Source: Hemileia vastatrix
Lineage: Eukaryota; Basidiomycota; Pucciniomycetes; Pucciniales; Zaghouaniaceae
Assembly (NCBI GenBank): GCA_030280995.1
Contig: JASXTE010000001.1
Span: 13,797,001-13,861,000 of the forward strand
Direction of reading: 5' to 3'
Length of the DNA stretch: 64,000 nt
Each line of letters starts with the position of its first letter. The stretch's first letter is position 1. This document shows positions 23,701 through 35,583 of the stretch, in pieces. A model generated the notes under the pieces. That model worked only from the letters and a program-made list of their open reading frames with translations. It was not told the DNA's origin and ran no database searches. The translations under genes were made by a program, and so were the position numbers.

Positions 23701-26700
23701 ATGAACAAAGGCCATAGGAAAAGATTTTATCAAGTTAATGATGGAATCTTTATCCTCACCAGAAAGTTGTTCTCCAAAAGAAGCATTGTCAATTTCAGAC
23801 ATAAGGGCATGCATTTCCTTTATAGATCTTCCTTTATATTGAACCACAGAATTACATGTGTTCAATTCTGGTTTTAATAATTTTTTAGGGGAGGAAATTT
23901 TAAATTTTCTCTTCCCATTAATCCCCATTGTGAAACATTGATTTGAGGGATCCAATTTTATGCCATACTTGGCTAAAATATCATTCCCTACAATAAACCA
24001 ATTGCTTAAGTTATCATTCTTGATGACAACAAAATCACAAATAGCTCTTACAAAACCATGGTTATATTTAAAAAACACTGTGGCTTTGTATTTACCAATG
24101 GGGGACAAAACAGAGCCATACCCTCTCCAATTTTCAGAAATGATAGGCATCAGTTTTGATTGATAGTCTTGATCCACTGAAGCAAGTGCTCTTGCAGAAA
24201 CTACACTTCCTCCAGCTCCAGAATCCAGAACAACTTCAATGCTGGTTCCATTAATCAAGACTGGTGCCTTGAGAGGGGCAATAACAATTGAGTTATCCTC
24301 AATGTTCTTTATGATCTCAGCATCCTCAACTGTAGATAAAGCATTATTATCAATATCAATAGTATTTAAATAATGAATTTCCTCTTCCAGCATCAAGATT
24401 TCTTGTTGAGATTCATATGAAATATTGCTGGCACAATCACTTGATGTATCATCCAGTGCCACTGTGTCATCAGCATGCTCCTCTGTTTGTTCTACAAGAT
24501 TTATCTTCTTGTCACAAACATGGCCTTTCTGCCAAGGCTTGTTGCACTTGAAGCAAGTGTTTGTTGCATACTTCTTTGGTGCAACAGGGGCAGAAGGTTT
24601 ACCAACCTTTTCCAGAGGTTTTTGTTGGTAAGTGGAGGGTTTCTCCAAAGGGGTCCTAGGAATGAATCTTCTTGAATCATACTTATTGTTTAGAAGTATC
24701 TCATTGCAAGTATTAATGAAAGAAGAGGGTTCTTTGGAAAACTCAGTCCTAGCCACTATCAAGTCTCTCAGAGACATTGGTAATTTATAAAGGATCCTGT
24801 CCTTCCATAAATCAAACTCCATATTTGGGTCCATTGCCCTTAAGATTTTTACAAGTTTCATTAAAAACTCAATAGGTTTATCAGTAGAAGAGCTATATCT
24901 AGTTTCCTCATACTGCCTTTGTTGAGCCATTCTGAACTTGGAGCCACCAAATTGTGCTTTAATTAATTTCTTCCAATCCTCCCATGAGTAGTCATTCCCA
25001 TCCAGGAGAACAGATTCATACCACATCAGGGCAACATTAGTGAACAAAGAAATTAACTTGGACACAATTTCCTCATCTGGGAGTTTGTAAGAATTTTTTA
25101 AATTATCAATTCTGCAAATAAATTGTTGCCAATCAGAGGAAGAATTGCCATCAAATGTAGGATATTGGTCAAGTTTTGGCCAATTCTTTTGATTTGAAGG
25201 AGTCTCCTTAGTACTAGCTTGTTTCTGAGTAAGAAGCAGCTCTAATTTCTCCAATTGGGCTGAAATCTCATTGTTTAATCCTTCTGTTGCAGATCCTGGT
25301 GCATCATCAGTCTTTGATGGAAACTCAGTGTTATCAACAGGTATTTCTGGAGCTATTTTTACTTTAGATGAACTAGCCACAGGTACTATTTGAGCATCCT
25401 GCACTATATGTTCCTTCACAGAAATGTCAGAATATTTCTGGTCATTCAACAATGAGTTCAATTTTTCTTCAATGGTTGTTAGTCTTGTTTTTATTCTTGG
25501 AAGACTAGATAAACTCTCATTGATAGTTGCAAAAGATAATTGATTTTTATGTTGAAAAGATGACAAATGGTCATTCAATCTTTTCAGATTTATCTTATCT
25601 ATCTCCACCTCCTGGAAACAGGCAGATACAGTATCTTTTAGTTTAGACAAATCATTTTTTATATTTTGCCATAAAGCAATTTTCTTTTCATGGGTTGCTT
25701 TGTGATGAGACAATTCATCAGAGACTCTCTGAGCTTCACTTTTTAATGCTTGATATCCTTGATCAGTTAACAAACTATTATATCTTTGAGTCAATTGCAT
25801 ATTGTTCATTATATGATTTTGTTTGGCAATGATATCTCTCAAGTGCTCATCATTAATTCTTGCTACATCTGGAGTGTTTCTCAATAAGGAAACTGAGTAA
25901 CTTTCCAGACTCTCATAGAACTCAGGGTCAAGAGTTTCATCAATCACAGCCATATCAGGATTAATCATTGAGGTAGCAATTAAAAGTAATGGATTAGATA
26001 CTTGAGATATCTGTCTACTGCTCCCAGCCTCTACTGGTCTCAAGGTGTCTTCTTCCCTCTCAGATTTACCTGAAAGAACAGAATCAGCCACAAGAAAAGG
26101 CACTTGAGAATCAATAGAGGGACGTACCAGGGTTTGCTGGGTATCACCATATTGGGCTTTCTTCTTCTTTTGCCTCCTTGATATGGGTGGGGAGGAGTGG
26201 GGTTGACCTGGTTGGGCCTTGATGGACCTGCCTGAGGTAACTGATGCTGGTTTTGAGCCAAGTAGTCCCACTGAGTGTTGAGCCAGTCCCACTGCCACTT
26301 GGACACTTCCACCATCTCTTGGGATTGGGGAGCCAATTGTTGTTGATCCCTGGGAGGAAGAGGTTTCTTCTTCTCTTGAAGAAAGGTATCTGTTCTTCTC
26401 GCCTTTTCTTCCAGAGCATCTACCCTTACCTTTAGTCTCAAGTTTTCTGTCCTTAGCTCCTTTATGTGGGTAGACAGATTCTTTACCTGCTGAGACAATG
26501 GCATCTTTTTTATCCTGAAGCCTTTTGGAAGCTCTTCTGGTGGGTTTATCATAGGCTTCTGATCCTGAGTTGTGTCCACTAGGATTTCTACTTCTTCCAT
26601 CTCTACATCCTGTTTGGGGCAAGGATTTATTAGTTTGAGAAATTCTTCTTGTTAAAGGAGAACTTACAGAAGTAGGCTCATCATAATCAATTAAGTCCAG

Positions 26701-26739
26701 TTCTTCTTCACGTGCAGCAAAACCACTTTGATCAGTCAT
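20716..26739 (-). pseudogene. Gag-Pol polyprotein of Gypsy element 2, two nonsense codons
   Basis: One frame of about 2,000 codons runs from ATG at 26739 to the stop at 20716, interrupted only by TAA at 23362-23364 (a Lys codon in the relative, just before YISCLD) and TAA at 22870-22872 (Tyr in the relative). In order it has a basic N-terminus, coiled coil, gag core (NQKNWPKLDQYPTFDGNSSS), a zinc knuckle (CFKCNKPWQKGHVC), aspartic protease (VLDSGAGGSVVS), reverse transcriptase (VYIDDIIIF), RNase H (LYTDASFIGLGAALH), and integrase with its HH-CC domain. The integrase core carries D, D and E in MDYVTGLP, SDRYPKFTS and SERMIQTLED, and a chromodomain forms the C-terminus. The chromodomain is expected to guide integration to marked chromatin. 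With so few lesions the copy is young; read-through is possible but not shown. Confidence 0.93.
26040..26600 (-). CDS. Overlapping +1-frame ORF inside gag of element 2 (186 codons)
   Basis: It starts 139 nt after the gag ATG, in the +1 frame, and stays open for 186 codons. It has a Leu-rich coiled-coil part (QQVKNLSTHIKELRTENLRL, then VDALEEKARR), an aromatic motif (VSKWQWDWLNTQWDYLAQNQ) and a basic PHPYQGGKRRRKPN. The C-terminal 40 residues become hydrophobic. The same arrangement in the same relative frame occurs in the diverged gag remnant at 6103-6552. A conserved accessory protein or an alternative Gag start are both possible; no start context or frameshift site was identified. Confidence 0.5.
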   Translation of the reverse strand: MEEVEILVDTTQDQKPMINPPEELPKGFRIKKMPLSQQVKNLSTHIKELRTENLRLKVRVDALEEKARRTDTFLQEKKKPLPPRDQQQLAPQSQEMVEVSKWQWDWLNTQWDYLAQNQHQLPQAGPSRPNQVNPTPPHPYQGGKRRRKPNMVIPSKPWYVPLLILKCLFLWLILFFQVNLRGKKTP

Positions 26740-27796
26740 TTTAAGATTCCACTGAAATGAAGGAAAGAGACAAAAATTAATTAGTCTTTTATTTTTAATT
26801 TTTATTTAACAGAAATAAAATAAAAATAATTTTAAAAAAAAATCTTTTTAGGATAAAAATCAACTTTAAATAAAATTAATAAAAAAAAAAAAAAAAATTT
26901 AAAACCAGGATAATACAATCAACTGTAGAAATAAATTAGAATTTCTATTAATTTTTTATTTTCAGGATTTAAATCAATTAATTTATTACCAGGATTTATT
27001 GTCAACTGAAATAATCAAATATGAATCTTTATTAATTAAAAAAAAAATTATTTTAACTGATCACTTAACTACCAGGACTAATTGTCAACTGAAGTAATTA
27101 AATATGAAGTTTTATTTTAAAATTTTATTACTGATCACTTAATTACCAGGACTTAATGTCAACTGAAATAATTAAATATGAGTTTTATTAATTAAAAAAG
27201 ATTTATTGGATTACCAGGACTCAAAGTCAACTGAAGTAATTAAATATTAATTATATATTAATTAAAAATATTATTGTCAGGACAATTTGTCAACTGGAAC
27301 AATTAAATTAATCAGGACAAATGTCAACTGAAAAGATTATAATAATTAATATTAAAATATAATTATTTTATTACTTCTGGGACTAAGAACAGTTATTGCT
27401 CTACTATGGTCAACCAGGAAAAATAAAAATAAAATATAATAATAAAAATAAAAATAAAAATAAAAATAAAATCCAATTACCAGACACCTCCCCCTGCAAA
27501 ATGAGCAAATTAATGCCACTTACAGAGTGCTGAGTAAAAGGAAATACATAGCAAATGAAGAGTGAAGAGTAACCCACAAATAGTAATAACAATAATTACC
27601 ACAATATATACAATCTTTAGTTAGTATATGAACTTAAGTTTTGGAGCGCGGTTTGATTCCCGTTTGCAGCAAAAACTTTTATCACGTGATGTATGACGTT
27701 TGTCGTTTTCTCGCCTCCACTTGTCTTTTACAGGTACTTGTACGCCAACGGTCCCCTTGATTACGCCTCAAGTAACGTTGCGCCATTGATATTTCG

Positions 27797-27808
27797 GAAA
27801 GGATCCCA
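27797..27808 (-). promoter_or_regulatory. Putative primer binding site of element 2
   Basis: Two bases after the end of the 5' LTR (minus strand) the sequence TGGGATCCTTTCC begins. A TGG start close to the LTR is typical of a tRNA-primed binding site, but I could not assign the tRNA. Confidence 0.4.
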
Positions 27809-27810
27809 AT

Positions 27811-28623
27811 TGTCAAGGTTCACTTTTGGTCTAGAAGCTTTGGTATGGTGTTATATGAAGATTTTAAGGATTACTTGGACTCTAAATAATTTAGTACGTA
27901 TTTTTCGATCAAAGATGATGTTTTACTCAATGATAAGAGGTAGATTAAAAATGTTTATATAAATTATAGATTAGAATTACGTCCTTGTAAATACTAAAGA
28001 TATAAGATATAAGAAATAAATATTATGTTGTACTTGTTGTAATAAGTAAGTTGGTAAAAAAGGATGATTAAAAGACAACAAAAGGAGAGGCCTTTTATAG
28101 GCAAAGGAGAGACAAAGCACGGCAATCAAATTCTAAAAACAGTAGTAAGAGAGAGAGAAAAGAATATTCCAGAAGGAGTATTTTCAAATAATAAAGTTAT
28201 TCTAAAAAGAAGGCGTCAAAAAGATGTATTTACAGAGTATGTCAGAAATACATTTATATATTTAATATTTACTGTAGAAGTCAATCCTAAATAAGAAATT
28301 TGATTTTTTTTGTATATATTTAATATTATTTGAATTTTTAAATCTTATTTTATCTTAATATCTATTTTTTAATATAAAATTTTATTTTTTCCAACCTGTC
28401 AAATGAGCACAGTGTTAGAGAAAATATAAGGGACAAAATTATATTTTTAATTTTAATTATTTATTTAATTTTTTAATTTTAACATTCTGTAATTAGTTAG
28501 TTTATTATAACTAATTTTAATGTAACTGAATTATAATTAAATAATAATTAAAATGATAAGGTGCGGCTTCATCCAGTAAATAATTAATTATTTCACTGGG
28601 TAAGTCTAGTAGCCTGGCTGACA
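27811..28623 (-). repeat. 5' LTR of Gypsy element 2 (813 bp)
   Basis: It begins (plus strand) TGTCAAGGTTCACTTTTGGT and ends CTAGTAGCCTGGCTGACA. A TATAAAAGG box lies on the minus strand at 28091-28099 and probably belongs to the element's promoter. It differs from the other LTR by substitutions and small indels, so the insertion is not brand new. Confidence 0.93.
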
Positions 28624-29001
28624 ACCACCCACACAGAACAATCAATCAATGGATCAATAAATAATCACCATCATGTGATAAATCTAAAAGACATATATAG
28701 CTTTTTTTGTTTTTTCGTTAATCACAATGTAATTATAGGTGAGGAGGTCACAGTAACCAAAAAGAAAAAAACCATATATAAAATAAATTAACTCAAGATA
28801 CAAAACAAACCAAATAAATCACAATGAATATATAATAAAAAACTAAACAAGCTTGCTCGAAAGGTAACCAAATAAAAAAATTTTGAGTCAATAGAAACCA
28901 TAATTCTACTTAATCTTATTCTTTCTGAAAAAAATAAAAATAAAAAAAGAAACAAGTCATAAATTGGACAAAGTAAGAAACAATTTTAAGAAATTTGAAT
29001 A
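28624..29001. repeat. Duplicated segment, copy 1
   Basis: This copy runs from ACCACCCACACAGAACAATC to AAGAAATTTGAAT and matches 30653-31038 with only a handful of substitutions and a shorter T run (near 28700). It starts at the first base after the LTR of element 2 and ends where the AAAAAAT array begins. It holds no gene. Confidence 0.95.
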
Positions 29002-29002
29002 A

Positions 29003-30340
29003 TATAATAATAATAATAATAATAAATAAAATAAAAAAATAAAAAAATAAAAAAATAAAAAAATAAAAAAATAAAAAAATAAAAAAATAAAAAAATAAAA
29101 AAATAAAAAAATAAAAAAATAAAATAAAATAAAATAAAAAAATAAAAAAATAAAAAAATAAAAAAATAAAAAAATAAAAAAATAAAAAAATAAAAAAATA
29201 AAATAAAATAAAAAAATAAAATAAAATAAAAAAATAAAATAAAATAAAAAAATAAAATATAATAAAAAAATAAAAAAATAAAAAAAAATAAAAAAATAAA
29301 AAAATAAAAAAATAAAAAAATAAAAAAATAAAATAAAATAAAATAAAAAAATAAAATAAAATAAAATAAAATAAAAAAATAAAAAAATAAAAAAATAAAA
29401 AAATAAAAAAATAAAAAAATAAAAAAATAAAAAAATAAAAAAATAAAAAAATAAAAAAAAATAAAAAAATAAAAAAATAAAAAAATAAAAAAATAAAAAA
29501 ATAAAATAAAATAAAATAAAAAAATAAAAAAATAAAAAAATAAAAAAATAAAATAAAATAAAATAAAAAAATAAAAAAATAAAAAAATAAAAAAATAAAA
29601 AAATAAAAAAATAAAAAAATAAAAAAATAAAAAAATAAAAAAATAAAAAAATAAAAAAATAAAAAAATAAAAAAATAAAAAAATAAAAAAATAAAAAAAT
29701 AAAAAAATAAAATAAAAAAATAAAATAAAATAAAATAAAATAAAAAAATAAAAAAATAAAAAAAATAAAAAAATAAAAAAAATAAAAAAATAAAAAAATA
29801 AAATAAAATAAAATAAAAAAATAAAAAAATAAAAAAATAAAAAAATAAAAAAATAAAAAAATAAAAAAAATAAAAAAATAAAAAAATAAAAAAATAAAAA
29901 AATAAAAAAATAAAAAAATAAAAAAATAAAAAAATAAAAAAATAAAAAAATAAAAAAATAAAAAAATAAAAAAAATAAAAAAATAAAAAAATAAAAAAAT
30001 AAAATAAAATAAAAAAATAAAAAAATAAAAAAATAAAAAAATAAAAAAATAAAAAAATAAAAAAATAAAAAAATAAAAAAAATAAAAAAATAAAAAAATA
30101 AAAAAATAAAAAAATAAAAAAATAAAAAAATAAAAAAATAAAAAAATAAAAAAATAAAAAAATAAAATAAAATAAAATAAAATAAAATAAAATAAAATAA
30201 AATAAAATAAAATAAAATAAAAAAATAAAAAAATAAAAAAATAAAAAAATAAAAAAATAAAAAAATAAAATAAAATAAAAAAATAAAAAAAATAAAAAAA
30301 TAAAAAAATAAAAAAATAAAAAAAATAAAAAAAATAAAAA
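29003..30340. repeat. AAAAAAT / AAAAT satellite-like array (1.3 kb)
   Basis: The array opens with ATA/TAA triplets and then consists of mixed 7-bp AAAAAAT and 5-bp AAAAT units, with occasional 8-9 bp units, for about 1.3 kb. The plus strand contains practically no G or C. The Phe/Leu/Ile/Tyr open frames on the minus strand are artefacts of the repeat. Confidence 0.98.
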
Positions 30341-30652
30341 CATGCCAAAAAGAACTATCACATAACTCTGTATGATTTACCTACCTAAGCACCCTAAACA
30401 TAAACATCATGACTCTTTCTTATTTAAAAGTACAGCATTGACTCTTCTTCCTCCTCCTCCTCCTCCCCCACCTCCCCCACCTCTCTCTTTCTCTCCACCT
30501 CCCAGCCTCCCTACTTAATTAATTAATTAATCAATTAATAGTTACTCACCATCATACTAACTCATTCATCTATTTATATTCTACATACCCAATATTCGTA
30601 GATTACCATAACCTCCCCCACCCCCCCTTTTTTTTTTTTCTTTGCAGGCACC
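30341..30652. other. Unique spacer between array and duplicate
   Basis: No gene is recognised. The stretch contains CT-rich runs (CTTCCTCCTCCTCCTCC), a TTAA-rich part, and ends with a TTTCTTTGCAGGCACC sequence that looks like an intron acceptor, but no exon could be followed from it. Confidence 0.5.
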
Positions 30653-31038
30653 ACCACCCACACAGAACAATCAATCAATGGATCAATAAATAATCACCAT
30701 CATGTGATAAATCTAAAAGACATATATAGCTTTTTTTTTTTTTTTTTTTTTTCGTTAATCACAATGTAATTATAGGTGAGGAGGTCACAGTAACCAAAAA
30801 GAAAAAAACCATATATAAAATAAATTAACTCAAGATACAAAACAAACCAAATAAATCACAATGAATATATAATAAAAAACTAAACGAGCTTGCTCGAAAG
30901 GTAACCAAATAAAAAAATCTTGAGTCAATAGAAACCATGATTCTACTTAATCTTATTCTTTCTGAAAAAAATAAAAATAAAAAAAGAAACAAGTCATAAA
31001 TTGGACAAAGTAAGAAACAATTTTAAGAAATTTGAATA
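30653..31038. repeat. Duplicated segment, copy 2
   Basis: The second copy of 28624-29001, with an expanded T run of about 22 near 30731-30752. It continues into unique sequence instead of the array, so it is probably the ancestral context. Poly-C (31174-31197) and poly-A (31555-31592) runs follow. Confidence 0.95.
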
Positions 31039-31173
31039 TTGAACCAATGATCATAACAAAATAATAGTTAACTCAGGTAATAGTCAGACTGCAAATGGAC
31101 GAAAAATGGAATTTTGAAATAAGAAAACTAATCAAAATTCTGCGGAAATGCCTATATGCATAGATCGTCCTTT

Positions 31174-31197
31174 CCCCCCCCCCCCCCCCCCCCCCCC
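31174..31197. repeat. Poly-C run (24 bp)
   Basis: Twenty-four consecutive C on the plus strand (poly-G on the minus strand), rare in this AT-rich window. Assembly length may be unreliable here. Confidence 0.95.
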
Positions 31198-31551
31198 GCA
31201 CCAACTTCCCACGCCTTGCGCCATACCGATTTAATTTTCATTTTATCCACGGGAATTTTAATGATTCTATAAATCACATTTTTAAGGAAATAGTCTAAAT
31301 AATAGAGTTTAGAACATCTCTATAATATGTGGGATGTGTAAAGGGAGAGAAAAATGATTAACAAGAGTAGAAGTGGATTTTTTGATTGTTGGATGAAGAT
31401 TAATTTCATGTATTTTGATAATTAGTCATCTTTCTAAATAAGAAAGAGAAAAAGCAATGACGAGAAAAAAGAAAAAAAAAGAAAAAATCAAATGAATAAT
31501 CAACCATATAAAGTATATATATAATGTTAATCGTCATTATAATTTTACGCC

Positions 31552-31594
<43 letters not shown>

Positions 31595-31648
31595 AATACG
31601 AAATGGACAACCTTTCTATTTGTTAAAAATATTAAGGATAAGCACGAG

Positions 31649-33837
31649 TTAATCTGTTGGAACGCCTTCTACTCCGTCCATTAAATCTAGTATTGGAACA
31701 TCTACTTGACTGATACCAAGGACGCTATTGAATAGAGGGGTATCAAAAGCTTTTAAAACATCTGAAGGGTTGATTTCCCCTTTGTCAACACTTGCTGCGC
31801 CGCTATCAAGGTGGTCAAGAGGAGCAGTATTGAGACGAACATTAGACTTGATGCAAGGTCGATGAGTCGGAGAGGCAACACTGATGCAGAATTTTGGTTT
31901 GGCAGGTACAAGCTTCAGCAAATGATTGGAGTCATTCACCGGATGTTGCTTAGATTTTTTGAAACGAGAAGGAGATGTGCGCAATTTTGAGCGACGCCTT
32001 TTGAACCGATTGGATTCATTCGGGCTTAAAGTTTTAGCCAACGAAGAAGGATGAAGAACACCGTCAAGAATCATAGATTCGTGATCTACCCACTGATCTG
32101 TAGCTGCAGTCATGTTTCTTCGAAAGGCAGACATGGGAACACGACGCCAACGAGATAAGTCTTCTAAAGGACGAGCAGTTTGAGACGGTTGAGCGGTTTG
32201 ATCTTCATCAACAGGAGATAAATCATCTTTAGTAGATATGCCGCAGATAAAGTTTGTGATATCGAATTCCTGAGATAAATGATCAGATTGAGGTTCCTCT
32301 AAAAAAGTTGATTTACCGATGGGAGTTCCGGCAAGAGATGAACGTTCACTATCACCCGTACATGAGCGATTAGGAAAAAGTTTTTTGTGACGATTATAAC
32401 GAATGACTTTGCCACCTGAAAATGGAGACAAAGGAGGGATTGATTTTTGGTCATCAATAATAATTAAACTGGGTTGAGTTCCGTCTTGTCGCATGACAGA
32501 AAAGGACCCCATGATTGGAAGAGAAAGTTTCTTGAGAGGATTTTCACCATCTTGAAGTGAGACCTGAGTAGATTGTTGATGAAGGAGAGATTGACGTTGA
32601 AGGTTTTGTGAATGAGGCAAGAGGAGTAATTCCACATCATCAGACAACTCAAACCTATTGAGTAAAAAAGAACCTAAACAAGTATTTGGAGGAAGATCAT
32701 AAAAAGAGGTATCTTCGTCTTCCTCTTCAACATCATGTTCTTCTACCTGAATTGACTCAGGTCCATGAGGATCGAGCCGATTATCTTCCTCGTCCGGATC
32801 GACCTCAATACCAAATCTCACTAGACCAGAGTGATCATCTTCATCCAGGGAATCAGTTGTATCACCATTATCGTCATTTGAATCAATGTGGTCAAAGGAG
32901 GGTAAATTAGGACCATCACTAACGGATGATATTTCAAATTCGTTGATTGATAAAGAACTTAGGTTACTTGAATGATCATCATGATGAGAATCGTGATATG
33001 GGATATTAGATTTACGAGAAATTGGACAAAGATCAGAGACATCAAAAGCAAACTCGTCATCATTGTTTTCCATGAGTAAAAATTCGGCAAATTCGTCAGG
33101 ACGATCAGATTCAAAGCTTGAGTCTAAGACAAAATGAGATAAAGAAAGAGTAAAGTTAAGTGAACACGTTCAGCAAAAGACGATCTTGATATCAACTGAC
33201 CATTGTCAGCCTCTGACCAAGTAACAGGCCATGTCGAGCTATCTTGTTCACCAAAATCGGTATATTCCAAGAAGACATCCTCACCCAATTCAGACGGCTC
33301 CGACTGATTGTCAGCAAGGAAGGTTTGAGAATCCATAAGAAGAGGAGATTGGGGAGGAGCAGCTGGGATGAGAGGAGGGCGGCTTAGAGATCGGATTTGA
33401 GAGGATAATGGAGTGTTTGTTGAAAAATGTGAGTCAGGTTGATGAGAGTGATGAAGGGGAGCTTTAGGGAAGGGATAAGAAGAAGTTGGAGCTGCAGGGG
33501 AAGTGCCTGAGAAGAGACAGAGTTTTGGCGACTCAAGGGGGTCATCAGCATGGGGATGAAGAGAAGAGGAGTGAAGGTGAATAGGGGAATGAAAGATGGG
33601 AGAGGAAGAAGAAGGAAAGGGAAAGAGAGAAGGGATATTAGAGGAAGAGATTGAGTTATAAGGGTTATCGATGGGAGTGGGAATAGTGGGCTTAGTGATT
33701 TTAGGGGAGAAAGAGAGTGATCGAATGGAAGGATTAGTAGGATGAACCTGATCGCCTTGAGAAGCCAAGCGGATGAGCCAAACGACGAAGCGACAGGAGG
33801 ATGTTGGAAAGAGACGCACGCTTATCGACCATATCAA
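31649..33837 (-). CDS. Orphan Ser/Pro- and Asp/Glu-rich host protein, at least two exons
   Basis: The long 3' exon (33123-31649) ends at the stop at 31649. Its frame is open upstream of MENNDDEFAF as SSFESDRPDEFAEFLL, and joins the upstream open frame (from 33837) through a 44-nt GT...TAG intron at 33167-33124. The join is in phase, which supports one protein. The upstream part is Ser/Pro-rich and ends SEADNGQLISRSSFAE. The downstream part has acidic stretches (HDVEEEDEDTSF), a basic patch (RFKRRRSKLRTS) that could be a nuclear localisation signal, and the C-terminus DLMDGVEGVPTD. I recognise no domain. Codon use and CpG content differ from the surrounding repeats. The N-terminus is uncertain: another ATG near 33829 in a different frame (MVDKRASLSNILLSLRRLAH) could belong to a first exon. 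Confidence 0.6.
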
Positions 33838-33960
33838 GAAGAACGATCCAGCCCAAGTAGTCGATCGATCACCAATCTGTCACCTCACGCTGCGTCACAC
33901 TGCCTCCCACGCCGAGCAGCAAATTTTAAGCATAACATCAGTTCTTGGTGAATACTCTAA

Positions 33961-35400
33961 TACCATGACTTTCTAACAAACCAGTTGGAAGCTAAAAATA
34001 TTTAAATCTTTGTAATGTCATATCTCAAACTATGCTACATATCCACAGGCTCTATATAACTTATGGCTTAATTTAATCTTAAAAAAGTCTCTATGATCTC
34101 CCCATCACCATTTTCACCTGTTAATACTTGATCACATAGAAAAATTAACATAAAATTCAAAATATTAGGGAGTGAATACATATAAAAAGGAGAGAAAAAA
34201 AAAATTAAACAAAAATAAAACATAAAATTAAAAAAACTCACCTGTTGTGGATGGTGGTGAGGTTGAAGACAAATGAATGTGGCACTGGAGAAGGCAAGGA
34301 GTAGACAGAGGGGTGCTGGGTGAGATTATTGGTGGTGCCTAAAATAAATAGTAATTAATAAAAAAATAAAATAAAAGAAAAATAGATATATAAATGATAA
34401 GGAGAGAAAAAAAAAATTACTTACTTGTTCAGAGGGAGAGAGAAAGGTGAGGCTGAAATACAGAATGGGGGGAAATGGGTGGGGCAAATGAGAGAAGCAA
34501 TGCCGCACCACACCCACCTAGCTCAGGAGGTGAGAGATCATAATCTCACTCAGTAAATATCTATGCTAGCAAGAGAATGTGAGCAGTGAAAGTTCCAACT
34601 AGATTCTCATCTAGTAACACTTTTGACAATCTAGCAACAGCCAGGTGACAGACTATAGTGAGGTGGAAAATTTTTTGAAAAATGCTGGTTAAGTTGACTG
34701 AAAATTTTGAAAGCTGCACCAACCTTTTTTTTTTTTATGTAGCTGTAACTAATCCCAATTATGTTGCTCTCATTGGTTTTTTTTTTTAATGGATAAAACC
34801 CATACTATCACTAGTTCCTAGTTCCTAAGTCTATAGTATACAGCTTCCATCCCCCATGATAGTCTCAAATGCATACTTTCCTATAAATACATAGGCCATT
34901 TCTTAAAACCCTTTAACTCCAACTAGGCCATGGCACCAACATATTGCCTAAAAAAAACTGAGCACAGAGTACCTATTTTCCTGCACTTATATTGATTGCA
35001 TAACATTCCACTTGTTACGTCTCTAGTGAGAACTCCTAATAGTTACCCTTTTGATAACCTATTAAGAACCCCTTTGTTGCATCTTTCAAGAACTGAGAAG
35101 AGTGTTGTGATTTACATATCTTTCATTTAATGTTGTGAGATGTCTACCACAGTGCTCTTCCCTTTCAAGAAGGATTACAGATTCTCTAGAGATGAATCAA
35201 ATCAAAGATAATGATTGACACCTAGTATCAGGTGCCCACAGTTTTTTTATTGGTGTAAAGTTATTTTTGATCAATGTTTGAAGTCTTCACATGCATGTGA
35301 GTAAGTTTTTAATTTGGAATTAGTCTCTTTCTTTAAAGTAGTGAAAAAATGCTACTGAAGTGGAAGGTTTCAATAAACCTGAGGCTTAGAGGAAGAGGGA
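33961..35400. other. Non-coding AT-rich stretch
   Basis: No gene is recognised. Contains A-rich runs near 34190-34230 and 34360-34410 and otherwise ordinary AT-rich sequence. Confidence 0.55.
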
Positions 35401-35405
35401 GGGAA

Positions 35406-35438
<33 letters not shown>

Positions 35439-35439
35439 T

Positions 35440-35520
<81 letters not shown>

Positions 35521-35536
35521 TACACACACACACACA
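35406..35536. repeat. (CA)n microsatellite
   Basis: About 130 bp of CA dinucleotides with a few interruptions (CGCACATG, AATA). Open frames over it on both strands are artefacts. Confidence 0.98.
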
Positions 35537-35583
35537 AAGGATGAATGTAAATGAATCAGAGAAAAATACATTAACTACTTATT

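Larger units (their letters stand above)
19890..28623 (-). mobile_element. Almost complete Ty3/Gypsy chromovirus element 2
   Basis: Two LTRs (19890-20681 and 27811-28623) enclose a polyprotein frame on the minus strand. In element orientation each LTR begins TGTCAGCC and ends CCTTGACA. The order 5' LTR, leader, Gag-Pol, polypurine tract, 3' LTR is complete. The 5-bp flanks differ (GTGTG at the left, ACCAC at the right), so no target duplication remains. The right flank is exactly where a duplicated host segment starts. Confidence 0.95.

Noticed and set aside
27635..27670. GGTTTGATTCCCG sequence resembling a tRNA T-arm
   Set aside because: No matching D-arm, anticodon arm or acceptor stem could be found around it; it lies in the leader of Gypsy element 2.
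28916..30361. Two overlapping minus-strand open frames of more than 460 codons rich in Phe, Leu, Ile and Tyr
   Set aside because: They are translations of the AAAAAAT array; all frames without a stop in the repeat are open, so there is no evidence of a gene.
31555..31592. Poly-A run near the orphan gene considered as evidence of a retrocopy
   Set aside because: The run is poly-T in the gene's sense orientation, and the gene has a proposed intron, so it does not fit a retrotransposed copy.
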